Positions 27,546 through 35,918 of a stretch of DNA of 64,000 bases are shown one piece after another. This DNA is from Avibacterium gallinarum (GTDB lineage Bacteria; Pseudomonadota; Gammaproteobacteria; Enterobacterales; Pasteurellaceae): NCBI RefSeq assembly GCF_002921135.1, contig NZ_PQVJ01000007.1, positions 1 through 64,000 on the forward strand, written 5' to 3'. The notes beneath the pieces were generated by a model. It saw only the letters and a program-made list of their open reading frames with translations, was not told the origin of the DNA and made no database searches. Positions within the stretch are counted from its first letter, which is position 1. Each line of letters opens with the position of its first letter. Position numbers and translations under genes: made by a program.

Positions 27546-30500
27546 ATGAAACAACATCCTTCTTTTTCTCTTATCCAACAAGCCCTTAAAGATCGCATTC
27601 TTATTTTAGATGGAGCGATGGGGACGATGATCCAGCAATATAAACTCACCGAAGCAGATTTCCGCGGTGAGCGCTTTAAAGACAGCACCATCGATCTACG
27701 CGGTAATAATGATTTACTTACGCTTACTCAGCCTTTGGTGATTCAAGCAATTCACGAAAAATATCTTGCCGCTGGGGCGGATATTATTGAAACCAACACT
27801 TTTTCCGCCACCACTATTGCACAAGCGGATTATGCCCTTGAAAGCATTGCTTATGAGCTGAATTTTGCTGGCGCGAAATTGGCGCGTTTGGCGGTGGATA
27901 AATATAGCACGCCAGAAAAACCACGTTTTGTAGCTGGCGTACTTGGGCCGACTAACCGTACCGCCTCTATTTCGCCTAATGTGAACGATCCTGCTTACCG
28001 CAATATCACCTTTATGCAGTTGGTTGATGCCTATGCAGAAGCCACCAAAGGATTAATCGAAGGCGGCGCGGATCTCATTATGATCGAAACCATTTTCGAT
28101 ACGCTCAATGCCAAAGCGGCGGCATTCGCCATTGATCAAGTGTTTGAAGAACTTGACGTTAAATTGCCAATTATGATTTCAGGCACGATTACCGATGCTT
28201 CAGGGCGTACCCTTTCAGGGCAAACCACGGAAGCCTTTTATAACTCGTTGCGCCACGTTAAGCCATTAAGCTTTGGATTAAACTGCGCCCTCGGGCCAAA
28301 AGAATTGCGTCAATATGTGGAAGTGATGTCAAAAATCTGCGAAACCTTTGTTTCCGTTCACCCGAATGCAGGCTTACCAAATGCCTTTGGCGGTTATGAT
28401 TTAGGCGCAGAAGAAATGGCCGCTTATATTCAAGAATGGGCGCAAAACGGCTGGCTGAACATTGTGGGCGGCTGTTGCGGAACAACGCCAGAGCATATCC
28501 ACGCCATTGCAGAAGTAGTGAAAAACGTGCCGCCAAGAGCCTTGCCTGATTTGCCTGTGGCAATGCGTTTATCAGGCTTAGAACCGTTAAACATTGATGA
28601 AAACAGCCTCTTTGTAAACGTGGGCGAACGTAATAATGTTACGGGTTCAGCGAAATTTAAAAAATTAATTAAAGAAGATCGCTATGCCGAAGCCATTGAG
28701 ATTGCCATTGACCAAGTGGAAAATGGCGCTCAGGTGATTGATGTAAATATGGACGAAGCCTTGCTTGATAGCGAAAAATGTATGGTTCAATTCCTTAATA
28801 TTATGGCAACTGAACCTGATGCCGCGAAAGTGCCAGTGATGATCGATTCCTCAAAATGGGAAGTGATCGAAGCGGGCTTGCAATCAATTCAAGGCAAAGG
28901 GATTGTAAATTCTATTTCCCTGAAAGAAGGCAAGGAAAAATTTGTTGAGCAAGCCAAATTGATCCGCCGTTACGGTGCAGCCGCCGTGGTGATGGCGTTT
29001 GATGAAGTGGGACAAGCAGATACCGAAGAACGTAAGGTGGAAATCTGTACCCGTGCTTACCATATTTTGGTTGATGAAGTGGGCTTTCCACCAGAAGACA
29101 TTATTTTTGACCCGAATATTTTCGCCATCGGCACAGGGATTGAAGAACACAATAACTATGGGGTCGATTTCATTAACGCCACAGGACGCATTAAACGCTC
29201 ACTCCCCCACGCTAAAATTTCTGGCGGTGTGTCCAATGTTTCCTTCTCGTTCCGTGGCAACAATCCAATGCGTGAAGCCATTCACGCCGTTTTCCTTTAT
29301 CACGCCATCAAACAAGGTATGGATATGGGGATCGTCAATGCGGGGCAACTGGCAATCTATGATGATCTTGATCCTGAACTGCGTGAAATTGTCGAAGATG
29401 CAGTGCTAAATCGCCGTGCAGACGCCACCGATCGCCTGCTTGATATTGCGGATAAATACAAAGGTTCAGCCAGTGAAAGTAGCGATAGTGCCGTGGCAGA
29501 ATGGCGTACTTGGCCGGTGGAAGAGCGTCTAAAACACGCCTTAGTGAAAGGCATCACTAGCCATATTATTGAAGATACGGAAGAAGCGCGTCTGCAATTT
29601 AGCTCACCGCTAGAAGTGATCGAAGGCCCATTAATGGCGGGAATGGACGTGGTCGGTGATCTATTCGGGGACGGTAAAATGTTCCTGCCCCAAGTGGTGA
29701 AATCGGCGCGCGTGATGAAGCAATCGGTCGCCTATTTAGAGCCTTTCATCAACGCTACCAAACAGCAAGGTGTATCCAGCGGAAAAGTGGTGATCGCCAC
29801 GGTAAAAGGTGATGTACACGACATCGGCAAAAACATTGTCAGCGTGGTGCTGCAATGTAATAACTTTGAAGTGATCGATCTTGGTGTGATGGTGCCAGCG
29901 GATAAAATCATTGAAACGGCGATCAACGAAAAAGCCGATATTATCGGTTTAAGCGGTTTGATCACACCATCGTTAGATGAAATGGAATATTTCTTAGGTG
30001 AAATGAACCGCCTTGGCTTGAGCTTGCCTGTAATTATCGGTGGCGCAACCACCTCAAAAGAACATACCGCCATCAAACTTTATCCAAAATACAAGCACGA
30101 AGTGATCTACACCACCAATGCGTCCCGTGCTGTAACGGTTTGTGCCGCTTTGATGAACCCAGAAAGCAAAGCAGAACTTTGGCAACGAACCAAAAAAGAA
30201 TACGAAAAAATTCAGCACAGTTTTGCTAACCGTAAACCTCTGCGCCAACAGCTTCCAATTGAAGAAGCGCGTGCTAACGCTTTCCCTGCGTTTTCTGGCG
30301 AATGGGCGGATTATCAAGTGCCACAACCAAAACAAACAGGCATTGTGGAATACAAAAATGTGCCAATTTCCACCTTACGCCAATTTATTGACTGGTCGCC
30401 ATTTTTCCGTTTATGGGGGTTAATGGGCGGTTATCCTGATGCCTTTGACTATCCAGAGGGCGGCGAAGAAGCGCGCAAAGTCTATAATGATGCACAACAA

Positions 30501-31235
30501 ATGCTTGATGAATTTGAGCAAAACGGCAAACTCAAACCAAGTGGAATTATGGGCATTTTCCCTGCTTATCGTAAGGGCGATGATATTGAAATTTATCAAA
30601 ATTCCGACCGCACTTCTGTGGCAGGCGTGGCGCATCATCTGCGCCAACAAAGCGAGCGTGGCAAAAATAGCAAAAGCCCTTACAATTTTGCTCTAAGTGA
30701 TTTTATTGCTGATCGCGAAAGCGGCCAACAAGATTGGTTCGGAATGTTTGCGGTGTGCGCAGGAATTGAAGAACACGATTTAGTAGAAGGCTTCAAAGCC
30801 GCTGGCGATGATTACAACGCAATTCTACTCCAAGCCGTTGGCGACCGTTTAGCCGAAGCGATGGCAGAATACTTACACTTTGAACTTCGCACTAAGGTTT
30901 GGGGCTATTCCAATGAAACCTTCAATAACGAAAATCTGATCGCAGAAAATTATGTGGGTATCCGCCCTGCACCGGGTTATCCAAGCTGCCCAGAACATAC
31001 AGAAAAACAACTGATTTGGGATTTACTTGAAGTGGAACAACGCATTGGAATGAAACTCACCGAAAGTTACGCAATGTGGCCCGCGGCCAGCGTCTGCGGT
31101 TGGTACTTCACCCACCCTGCCAGCAACTACTTCACCCTAGGCCGCATTGACCAAGACCAAGCCTTAGACTACGCCCAACGCAAAGGCTGGAACGAAAAAG
31201 AAATGCACAAATGGCTTGGGGTTTCGATGAAGTAA
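27546..31235 (+). CDS. metH: Cobalamin-dependent methionine synthase
   Basis: MetH moves a methyl group from methyltetrahydrofolate through cobalamin to homocysteine, giving methionine. The 1229 residues match the E. coli enzyme (1227). Domain order is complete. The homocysteine domain has the zinc Cys pair in VGGCCGTTP near residue 309. The methylfolate (pterin) domain spans about 345-620. The cobalamin domain has [17 protein letters not shown], with the axial His near 758, and the activation domain is marked by [15 protein letters not shown]. It requires vitamin B12, and a BtuB-like uptake system lies 2 kb downstream on the other strand. The start has no strong ribosome site. Confidence 0.97.
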   Translation: MKQHPSFSLIQQALKDRILILDGAMGTMIQQYKLTEADFRGERFKDSTIDLRGNNDLLTLTQPLVIQAIHEKYLAAGADIIETNTFSATTIAQADYALESIAYELNFAGAKLARLAVDKYSTPEKPRFVAGVLGPTNRTASISPNVNDPAYRNITFMQLVDAYAEATKGLIEGGADLIMIETIFDTLNAKAAAFAIDQVFEELDVKLPIMISGTITDASGRTLSGQTTEAFYNSLRHVKPLSFGLNCALGPKELRQYVEVMSKICETFVSVHPNAGLPNAFGGYDLGAEEMAAYIQEWAQNGWLNIVGGCCGTTPEHIHAIAEVVKNVPPRALPDLPVAMRLSGLEPLNIDENSLFVNVGERNNVTGSAKFKKLIKEDRYAEAIEIAIDQVENGAQVIDVNMDEALLDSEKCMVQFLNIMATEPDAAKVPVMIDSSKWEVIEAGLQSIQGKGIVNSISLKEGKEKFVEQAKLIRRYGAAAVVMAFDEVGQADTEERKVEICTRAYHILVDEVGFPPEDIIFDPNIFAIGTGIEEHNNYGVDFINATGRIKRSLPHAKISGGVSNVSFSFRGNNPMREAIHAVFLYHAIKQGMDMGIVNAGQLAIYDDLDPELREIVEDAVLNRRADATDRLLDIADKYKGSASESSDSAVAEWRTWPVEERLKHALVKGITSHIIEDTEEARLQFSSPLEVIEGPLMAGMDVVGDLFGDGKMFLPQVVKSARVMKQSVAYLEPFINATKQQGVSSGKVVIATVKGDVHDIGKNIVSVVLQCNNFEVIDLGVMVPADKIIETAINEKADIIGLSGLITPSLDEMEYFLGEMNRLGLSLPVIIGGATTSKEHTAIKLYPKYKHEVIYTTNASRAVTVCAALMNPESKAELWQRTKKEYEKIQHSFANRKPLRQQLPIEEARANAFPAFSGEWADYQVPQPKQTGIVEYKNVPISTLRQFIDWSPFFRLWGLMGGYPDAFDYPEGGEEARKVYNDAQQMLDEFEQNGKLKPSGIMGIFPAYRKGDDIEIYQNSDRTSVAGVAHHLRQQSERGKNSKSPYNFALSDFIADRESGQQDWFGMFAVCAGIEEHDLVEGFKAAGDDYNAILLQAVGDRLAEAMAEYLHFELRTKVWGYSNETFNNENLIAENYVGIRPAPGYPSCPEHTEKQLIWDLLEVEQRIGMKLTESYAMWPAASVCGWYFTHPASNYFTLGRIDQDQALDYAQRKGWNEKEMHKWLGVSMK

Positions 31236-31262
31236 TAAAGGTTTTATTTTTTCACATAGCCT

Positions 31263-31290
31263 TTGACAGCATAGAATAATAAGCTATAAT
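31263..31290 (+). promoter_or_regulatory. Consensus sigma-70 promoter of the HigBA-type operon
   Basis: TTGACA (31263-31268) and TATAAT (31285-31290) both match the consensus exactly, with a 16-base spacer. This is the best promoter in the window, as expected for an autorepressed toxin-antitoxin operon. Confidence 0.85.
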
Positions 31291-31313
31291 TTATATCATA
31301 ATTTATAGCTTAT
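31279..31313. promoter_or_regulatory. Inverted-repeat operator at the HigBA promoter
   Basis: ATAAGCTATAA (31279-31289) and TTATAGCTTAT (31303-31313) are perfect 11-base inverted arms separated by 13 bases. The left arm covers the -10 box. It is the likely binding site of the HTH antitoxin for autorepression. Confidence 0.75.
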
Positions 31314-31326
31314 AAAAGGTAGGTAA

Positions 31327-31686
31327 ATGGCTAAACCACAGCACTGGAACGTTATATTAACGGATAATTTTGTTGCTTGGTTGAAACAGCAAAACAATGC
31401 TATTCAAGAAGATGTTACCGCTGCACTTTTACTTTTAAAAACGGTTGGCCCCGAACTTTCTCGCCCTTATGCCGATACGTTAAAAGGTTCGCAATACCCA
31501 AATATGAAAGAGCTACGCATTCAGCATCAAGGCAAGCCCTTAAGAGCATTTTTTGCTTTTGATTCCTTGCGTCAAGCTATTGTTTTATGTGCAGGTGATA
31601 AAAGCAACGATAAACAGTTCTATAAGAGAATGATCAAACAAGCTGACGCTGAATTTAGCGCTTATTTAAGAACACTGGAGAAGTGA
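31327..31686 (+). CDS. higB: HigB/RelE-type toxin
   Basis: This is a type II toxin of the RelE superfamily (phage Gp49-like group), expected to cut mRNA at the ribosome. The 119 residues include VGPELSRPYADTLKGSQYPNMKELRI in pieces, where the KELR segment is the conserved core strand. GKPLRAFFAFDSLRQAIVLCAGDK carries the next conserved strands, and a helical end is rich in Lys. AAGGTAGG lies before the ATG. The toxin gene comes first, as in HigBA systems, and the antitoxin starts two bases after its stop. Confidence 0.85.
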   Translation: MAKPQHWNVILTDNFVAWLKQQNNAIQEDVTAALLLLKTVGPELSRPYADTLKGSQYPNMKELRIQHQGKPLRAFFAFDSLRQAIVLCAGDKSNDKQFYKRMIKQADAEFSAYLRTLEK

Positions 31687-31687
31687 A

Positions 31688-31987
31688 ATGAAAACTTTAG
31701 AACAACTTTTAGATGAGTTTTCTCCTGAAGCTCGCCAAAGAATTGAGCAAAAAGCAGAAGAATTAATGCTTGAATCAGGATTATCTAGCATTCGTCAAGA
31801 AATGGAAATCTCTCAAAAACAGCTGGCCGATGCTCTCGGTATTTCACAACCTGCTGTTGTACAAATCGAACAGCGAGGCAATGAATTACGCCTTTCTACG
31901 CTTAAACGCTATGTAGAAACAATGGGCGGAAAACTCAGCCTTGCTATTGATATGCCTATGGGGGAAACTCGGATTTTTAAAATTTGA
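31688..31987 (+). CDS. higA: HigA-type antitoxin with XRE helix-turn-helix
   Basis: The 99-residue protein should neutralise the upstream toxin and repress the operon. The helix-turn-helix is SQKQLADALGISQPAVVQIE near residues 44-63, followed by LRLSTLKRYVETMGGKLSLAI, the usual C-terminal helix and strand of this antitoxin group. The N-terminal 35 residues are helical and acidic and may contact the toxin. A terminator of two facing uptake signals closes the operon. Confidence 0.87.
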   Translation: MKTLEQLLDEFSPEARQRIEQKAEELMLESGLSSIRQEMEISQKQLADALGISQPAVVQIEQRGNELRLSTLKRYVETMGGKLSLAIDMPMGETRIFKI

Positions 31988-31998
31988 TTTTTTATAAC

Positions 31999-32028
31999 AA
32001 AAGTGCGGTGAAAAACCACCGCACTTTT
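31999..32028. terminator. Bidirectional terminator of facing uptake signals
   Basis: A 12-base stem AAAAGTGCGGTG with CACCGCACTTTT has a six-base loop. T-runs exist on both sides, serving the HigBA operon on the plus strand and the convergent gene on the minus strand. Confidence 0.85.
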
Positions 32029-32029
32029 T

Positions 32030-33232
32030 CTATTTATTAACAAACGTTTCTAATGTTTCTAAATGGTCATTAGCTCTCTCGATAAAGGGTTTTAATAACT
32101 CAAAAATATCTTCCGCTAATCGACCAGTGATAACTTCTTTCCAGATTTTTCCGTCCCAATTTCTTAAGTTTCCATTGCAAAATTGCCATTGTATCCACCA
32201 TGTAGATTTTTCAAATCCGTCTAATTTAAACATTTCTTCTAATTTTTGATAGTTTTCCTGTGAGATATAATCTTTGTTAGCCCAAAATCCATAATATACA
32301 TCATGATACTTTTTATTATCATTTGCTATACCTATACTCCAAGGATACTTTTTATCTTCTTTATCAAGATAAATGCCTTCTTTATGTACATTATAAAAAT
32401 GCCAGTTATATTCAATCATTCTTGGATATTCTTCTTTAAGCTTATTCTGAAGTTGTTGAACCAAGCTATCTTCTAATTTTTGATAAATATTATCTGATAA
32501 CTCCAATAACGTTGTTGCTGTTTCAACCCAATTAGGATTTTTCACTAACTCATCTAATAATTGATTATTTTCTTTTGTTTCATTCATAATATCTTCCTTT
32601 AAAAATTGTATAAAACTCTGACAAAAAGCCCGAATATTTTGAGCAACTATTGGCGTTTGTTCCAGCCACTTAATCAGATCTTCTGCACCAATCACTTTTG
32701 CTTGATTATCTTGAATTAATTTTTTCCAGCTATCTGTATTAATAGATTTTTCACTGGGCTGCTGTTTAAATGGGGATAAATAGACCAAATAGCTAAACTT
32801 AGGTCTATAACTATTAATATCTTTCCAGTAATCTTCTAATTGGCTATTTTGATCGGCTGCATATCTTAACTTATTTTCAATAGAAACAATCCATTGGCGT
32901 TCATTATGTAAAAAACCTTCAATAAAAATATCGTGTCTTCTATTATTAAAAGTTGCTTTTTCACAAGTTACTGACACATTGTTATAAGACAAATATTCTG
33001 GCAGTTTCAAATATTTTAATAAACTATTTAAAAATAATTCTTGCTGCCCGTGATTTTGACTAGAATCAAGTAAGAACGCAATGATTTCAGATAAACCATT
33101 TTCATCATTCCTTATAAATTGAAAAGGGCTAAAACTGCTCGCATCATATAATTCTTTTTTAGCATTTTCACGTTGAAAAAAAGCAAGTGCTTTATGAATT
33201 TCAGCTAAGGATTTAAGTATTGTGCTTGTCAT
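32030..33232 (-). CDS. PD-(D/E)XK nuclease-superfamily protein
   Basis: The 400-residue protein resembles the PDDEXK_4 group. The nuclease pattern is visible as Glu48 in NGLSEIIAFLLD, Asp101 in RRHDIFIEG, the pair Glu119 and Lys121 in WIVSIENKLR, and Gln132 in DQNSQLEDYW. The C-terminal half (about 230-400) has no recognised fold but is rich in Trp and Tyr. Its biological role is unknown, and related proteins are often found near defence or mobile genes. Here it lies 37 bases after the BtuD-like gene and could be cotranscribed with it. Its AT-rich codons differ from the neighbours, suggesting recent gain. Confidence 0.7.
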   Translation of the reverse strand: MTSTILKSLAEIHKALAFFQRENAKKELYDASSFSPFQFIRNDENGLSEIIAFLLDSSQNHGQQELFLNSLLKYLKLPEYLSYNNVSVTCEKATFNNRRHDIFIEGFLHNERQWIVSIENKLRYAADQNSQLEDYWKDINSYRPKFSYLVYLSPFKQQPSEKSINTDSWKKLIQDNQAKVIGAEDLIKWLEQTPIVAQNIRAFCQSFIQFLKEDIMNETKENNQLLDELVKNPNWVETATTLLELSDNIYQKLEDSLVQQLQNKLKEEYPRMIEYNWHFYNVHKEGIYLDKEDKKYPWSIGIANDNKKYHDVYYGFWANKDYISQENYQKLEEMFKLDGFEKSTWWIQWQFCNGNLRNWDGKIWKEVITGRLAEDIFELLKPFIERANDHLETLETFVNK

Positions 33233-33269
33233 TTTCTTTTCTCATTTTTGATTAAATATAAATAGTTAA

Positions 33270-34067
33270 TCATAATTTCTGAATATTTCCAAACATTCTT
33301 TTTTCCACATCAATCTCCGCCTTAACCCCAAACGCAATGGCTAGATTTTCTGCGGTTAGGACGTTTTGCGTGTTGCCGTGGGCAAGTAAATTGCCTTGGT
33401 GGAGCAAGATGATTTCATCGCAGAAACGGTAGGCAAGATCAAGGTGGTGAATAGCGACAACGCAGGTGGTGCTTGGGGTGAGTGATTTTAATTGCTCTAA
33501 AATATCAATTTGATAATAAGGATCAAGAGGCGCGATAGGTTCGTCTGCCAATAAAATTGGTGCGTTTTTAATGCAACAACGGGCAAGCTGAACGCGGGCT
33601 TTTTCGCCGCCTGAAAGCTGTTGGAAAGGTTGTTCTAATAGATGTTGAACAGAAAATTGCTTCGCGGCTTGCTGGATCTTTTCTTGCTGCCATTGTTGGT
33701 GTGATGAATTAAATAAACGATCAAAAAATTTGTCTTCTTTTGACCCCACTTTTTCCTTAGGGTTAAGCAGTGCTTCGGGCAAGCCGAGCGCAATTACGTC
33801 ATAAACAGATAAATCCCAATAAATATTGGTGCTTTGCGCAAAATACGCCAAAATTTGGCTTTTTTCAGTCAGTCTCATTTCAGTGAGTGGTTTGTCGTTC
33901 AATAAAATTGAGCCTGTTTCGAGTGGTAAAATGCCCGCAATGGCTTTGAGCAAAGTGGACTTCCCTGCCCCATTGCCGCCCATTATGCCCACTAATTTAC
34001 CTTGGGGAATTTGGGCGCTGATATTTTTGATGCCATAAGCAAGGCTAACATTGTGCAATTTAATCAC
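33270..34067 (-). CDS. btuD: ABC transporter ATP-binding protein (BtuD/FecE type)
   Basis: This cytoplasmic ATPase powers import of a metal-chelate or cobalamin. The 265 residues contain Walker A GGNGAGKSTLLKAIAG near residue 33, the signature QLSGGEKARVQLARC, Walker B ILLADEPIAPLDP and the switch His in CVVAIHHLDLAYRF. The pattern is of the FepC/BtuD family. Its start overlaps the end of the permease gene by eight bases, so the two are translationally coupled. The substrate is inferred from the BtuB-like receptor in the same cluster. Confidence 0.85.
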   Translation of the reverse strand: MIKLHNVSLAYGIKNISAQIPQGKLVGIMGGNGAGKSTLLKAIAGILPLETGSILLNDKPLTEMRLTEKSQILAYFAQSTNIYWDLSVYDVIALGLPEALLNPKEKVGSKEDKFFDRLFNSSHQQWQQEKIQQAAKQFSVQHLLEQPFQQLSGGEKARVQLARCCIKNAPILLADEPIAPLDPYYQIDILEQLKSLTPSTTCVVAIHHLDLAYRFCDEIILLHQGNLLAHGNTQNVLTAENLAIAFGVKAEIDVEKRMFGNIQKL

Positions 34068-35031
34068 GGGCTAATCTCCGTTGTTGGGTGAGCAAAATCC
34101 AAATCAAGCAAGGTGCGCCGATAATGGCGGTGAGCGTGCCAATATAAATATGCGAGAAAAACGGTACATATTGAATAGCAAGATCGGCAAGTAACAAAAG
34201 TAACGCACCAATTAATCCGCTAGTTAAATAAAGCTGTGAAGGGCGTTTTTTCAGCCAGATGCGTGCAAAGTGCGGGGCAATTAAGCCGATAAATCCGATT
34301 GTGCCAGTTTGCGGAATGGTGGCGCCCACCAGCAACGCTACGCCAAGGGTAGTGATAAAAAAGCTACGTTTTGGGTCAATGCCCATCGTGCTGGCGGTTT
34401 CTTCCCCAAAAGTGAGTAAATCTAGGTAACGGCGTTGGCAATATAAACAGATTACACCCACCACCACAATAGGCAACGAAAGCAAGAGCGGTTCGATTTT
34501 TGCCCACATTAATGCCCCCTGCAACCAGCGGTATAATTCTGCTAATGCCCAAGGGCTTTGTGCGTTGGAAAGCAATAAGGCGATGACCGAGCCGAGCAAC
34601 ATATTCACCGCAACGCCGGCCAAAATCATCATTGTTGTGCCTTTATTTTTGGCGATGAAATAGACTAACAAAAAACTACTCAACGCCCCTAAAATGCCGC
34701 CAAACAATAGAAAAGATAAGGGTAAAGAAAAATAATAGAGCAAAACCACGCTCGCCGTGGTTGCGCCATTTGCTGCTCCCAACAACCCTGGACTAGCCAA
34801 GGGATTTTGAAACAACCCTTGCATTGCATTGCCTGCCAGCGCAAGGCTTGCTCCCGTTAAAATGGCTAAACCAAGGCGTGGCAAGCGAATATCCCATAGC
34901 ACTAAAGATCGCATATCGGTGGCGATCCCCTGTGCATTGCGTAAATAAGCAAAATCCCTAAGCTGATGAAAAATCGCAAAGGCAATCAACAAAAGCAATA
35001 AGGTCAAAAGGGAAAGGTTTAATCGTTTCAT
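34060..35031 (-). CDS. btuC: ABC transporter permease (BtuC/FecCD type)
   Basis: This is an inner-membrane permease of 323 residues with about ten helices. FecCD-family landmarks are RLPRLGLAILTGASLALAGNAMQGLFQNPLA in pieces near the first third, the cytoplasmic coupling region EETASTMGIDP, and GTIGFIGLIAPHFAR towards the end. The arginine in the late FIGLIAPHFAR stretch is typical. The gene overlaps the binding-protein gene upstream by four bases and the ATPase gene downstream by eight, giving a compact three-gene unit. Confidence 0.9.
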   Translation of the reverse strand: MKRLNLSLLTLLLLLIAFAIFHQLRDFAYLRNAQGIATDMRSLVLWDIRLPRLGLAILTGASLALAGNAMQGLFQNPLASPGLLGAANGATTASVVLLYYFSLPLSFLLFGGILGALSSFLLVYFIAKNKGTTMMILAGVAVNMLLGSVIALLLSNAQSPWALAELYRWLQGALMWAKIEPLLLSLPIVVVGVICLYCQRRYLDLLTFGEETASTMGIDPKRSFFITTLGVALLVGATIPQTGTIGFIGLIAPHFARIWLKKRPSQLYLTSGLIGALLLLLADLAIQYVPFFSHIYIGTLTAIIGAPCLIWILLTQQRRLARD

Positions 35032-35831
35032 TCTGCTTGCTCTCTCTTATTCAGTTGGCGATAAATCATCGCCGCGCCTTGCCAAACGCCCTGATCAAAG
35101 CAATAACCATATTTCAGTGGCATTGTCGCCATTCGTTGCGCAGGGAACATATTGGCAATTAAAGGGTGTGTCAGCACTTCCGCCTGTTCGTTATAACCTT
35201 GTTTATCACTAATGGAAATCAGCCAATTTGGCTGCGCACGCAAAAGTTTCTCTAAGGAAAAATTTTGCGCCGTAATAGTGCTTTCAAGGGGCGTTAAGCC
35301 AAGTAATTTTAGTAAGGTTTGGTATTGCGGAAAAATCGGTTCAACCACGCCTGTATCGGAAAGAATTAAGGTTTGTGTATTCCTTTGATGGAGCTGAAAA
35401 TCGCTATTTTTTAGCTTTTCCACCAACTGCTGGGCGTGGGTTTCGTTGCCAAAGCGTTTGCCTAATTCCAGTATCAAGGCGAAAAGCTGTTCCGCGGTTT
35501 GTGGGCTGTCATTAATAGGCAAAATTTTTACCCCAAGCTTTTTCAGATCCGCCACCAACTGGGGATAAAACTGCTCGTTAAGCAAAATCGTTTTATCCAA
35601 ATAAGGCAATAAATCCGTTAATCGCGCGTTAAGTGCGGGCTTATTTTGATTAATTTTATCCAACATCATCAAGGGATTTTTGGAATAAATAGATTGTGCG
35701 GCAATTTGTTCAGGGCGCGCTAATTCCGCCAACAAGCGATCACTGCATAGGGTGAGCGAAACAAATTGCTCTTGCGCCCAAAGCGGAATGGAAAAGAAAA
35801 GTGCGGTGAAAAATACGCGAATTTTTTGCAT
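35028..35831 (-). CDS. btuF: Periplasmic substrate-binding protein (BtuF/FepB type)
   Basis: This is the periplasmic receptor of the ABC importer. From the ATG at 35831 the protein has 267 residues, with a signal peptide ending IPLWAQ near residue 19. The class III binding-protein start VSLTLCSDRLLAELARPEQIAA is followed by paired lobes joined by a helix. The sequence pattern fits the cobalamin and iron-chelate family (COG0614 type) but does not itself decide the ligand. The frame is open for 22 codons upstream, through an uptake signal, which I exclude. No strong ribosome site is visible, and the gene lies after a terminator-like uptake-signal hairpin. Confidence 0.8.
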   Translation of the reverse strand: MQKIRVFFTALFFSIPLWAQEQFVSLTLCSDRLLAELARPEQIAAQSIYSKNPLMMLDKINQNKPALNARLTDLLPYLDKTILLNEQFYPQLVADLKKLGVKILPINDSPQTAEQLFALILELGKRFGNETHAQQLVEKLKNSDFQLHQRNTQTLILSDTGVVEPIFPQYQTLLKLLGLTPLESTITAQNFSLEKLLRAQPNWLISISDKQGYNEQAEVLTHPLIANMFPAQRMATMPLKYGYCFDQGVWQGAAMIYRQLNKREQAE

Positions 35832-35854
35832 TAGAAAATGATGTCCCAAAAAAC

Positions 35855-35894
35855 AAAGTGCGGTGAAAATTTTATTAATTTTACACCGCACTTT
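35855..35894 (-). terminator. Uptake-signal hairpin between btuB- and btuF-like genes
   Basis: AAAGTGCGGTG (35855-35865) pairs with CACCGCACTTT (35884-35894), and AAAATT with AATTTT extends the stem inward. On the minus strand GTTTTTTG follows. It should reduce read-through from the receptor gene into the ABC genes. Confidence 0.7.
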
Positions 35895-35918
35895 CACAAA
35901 AGCCTATCTGCTTATACG

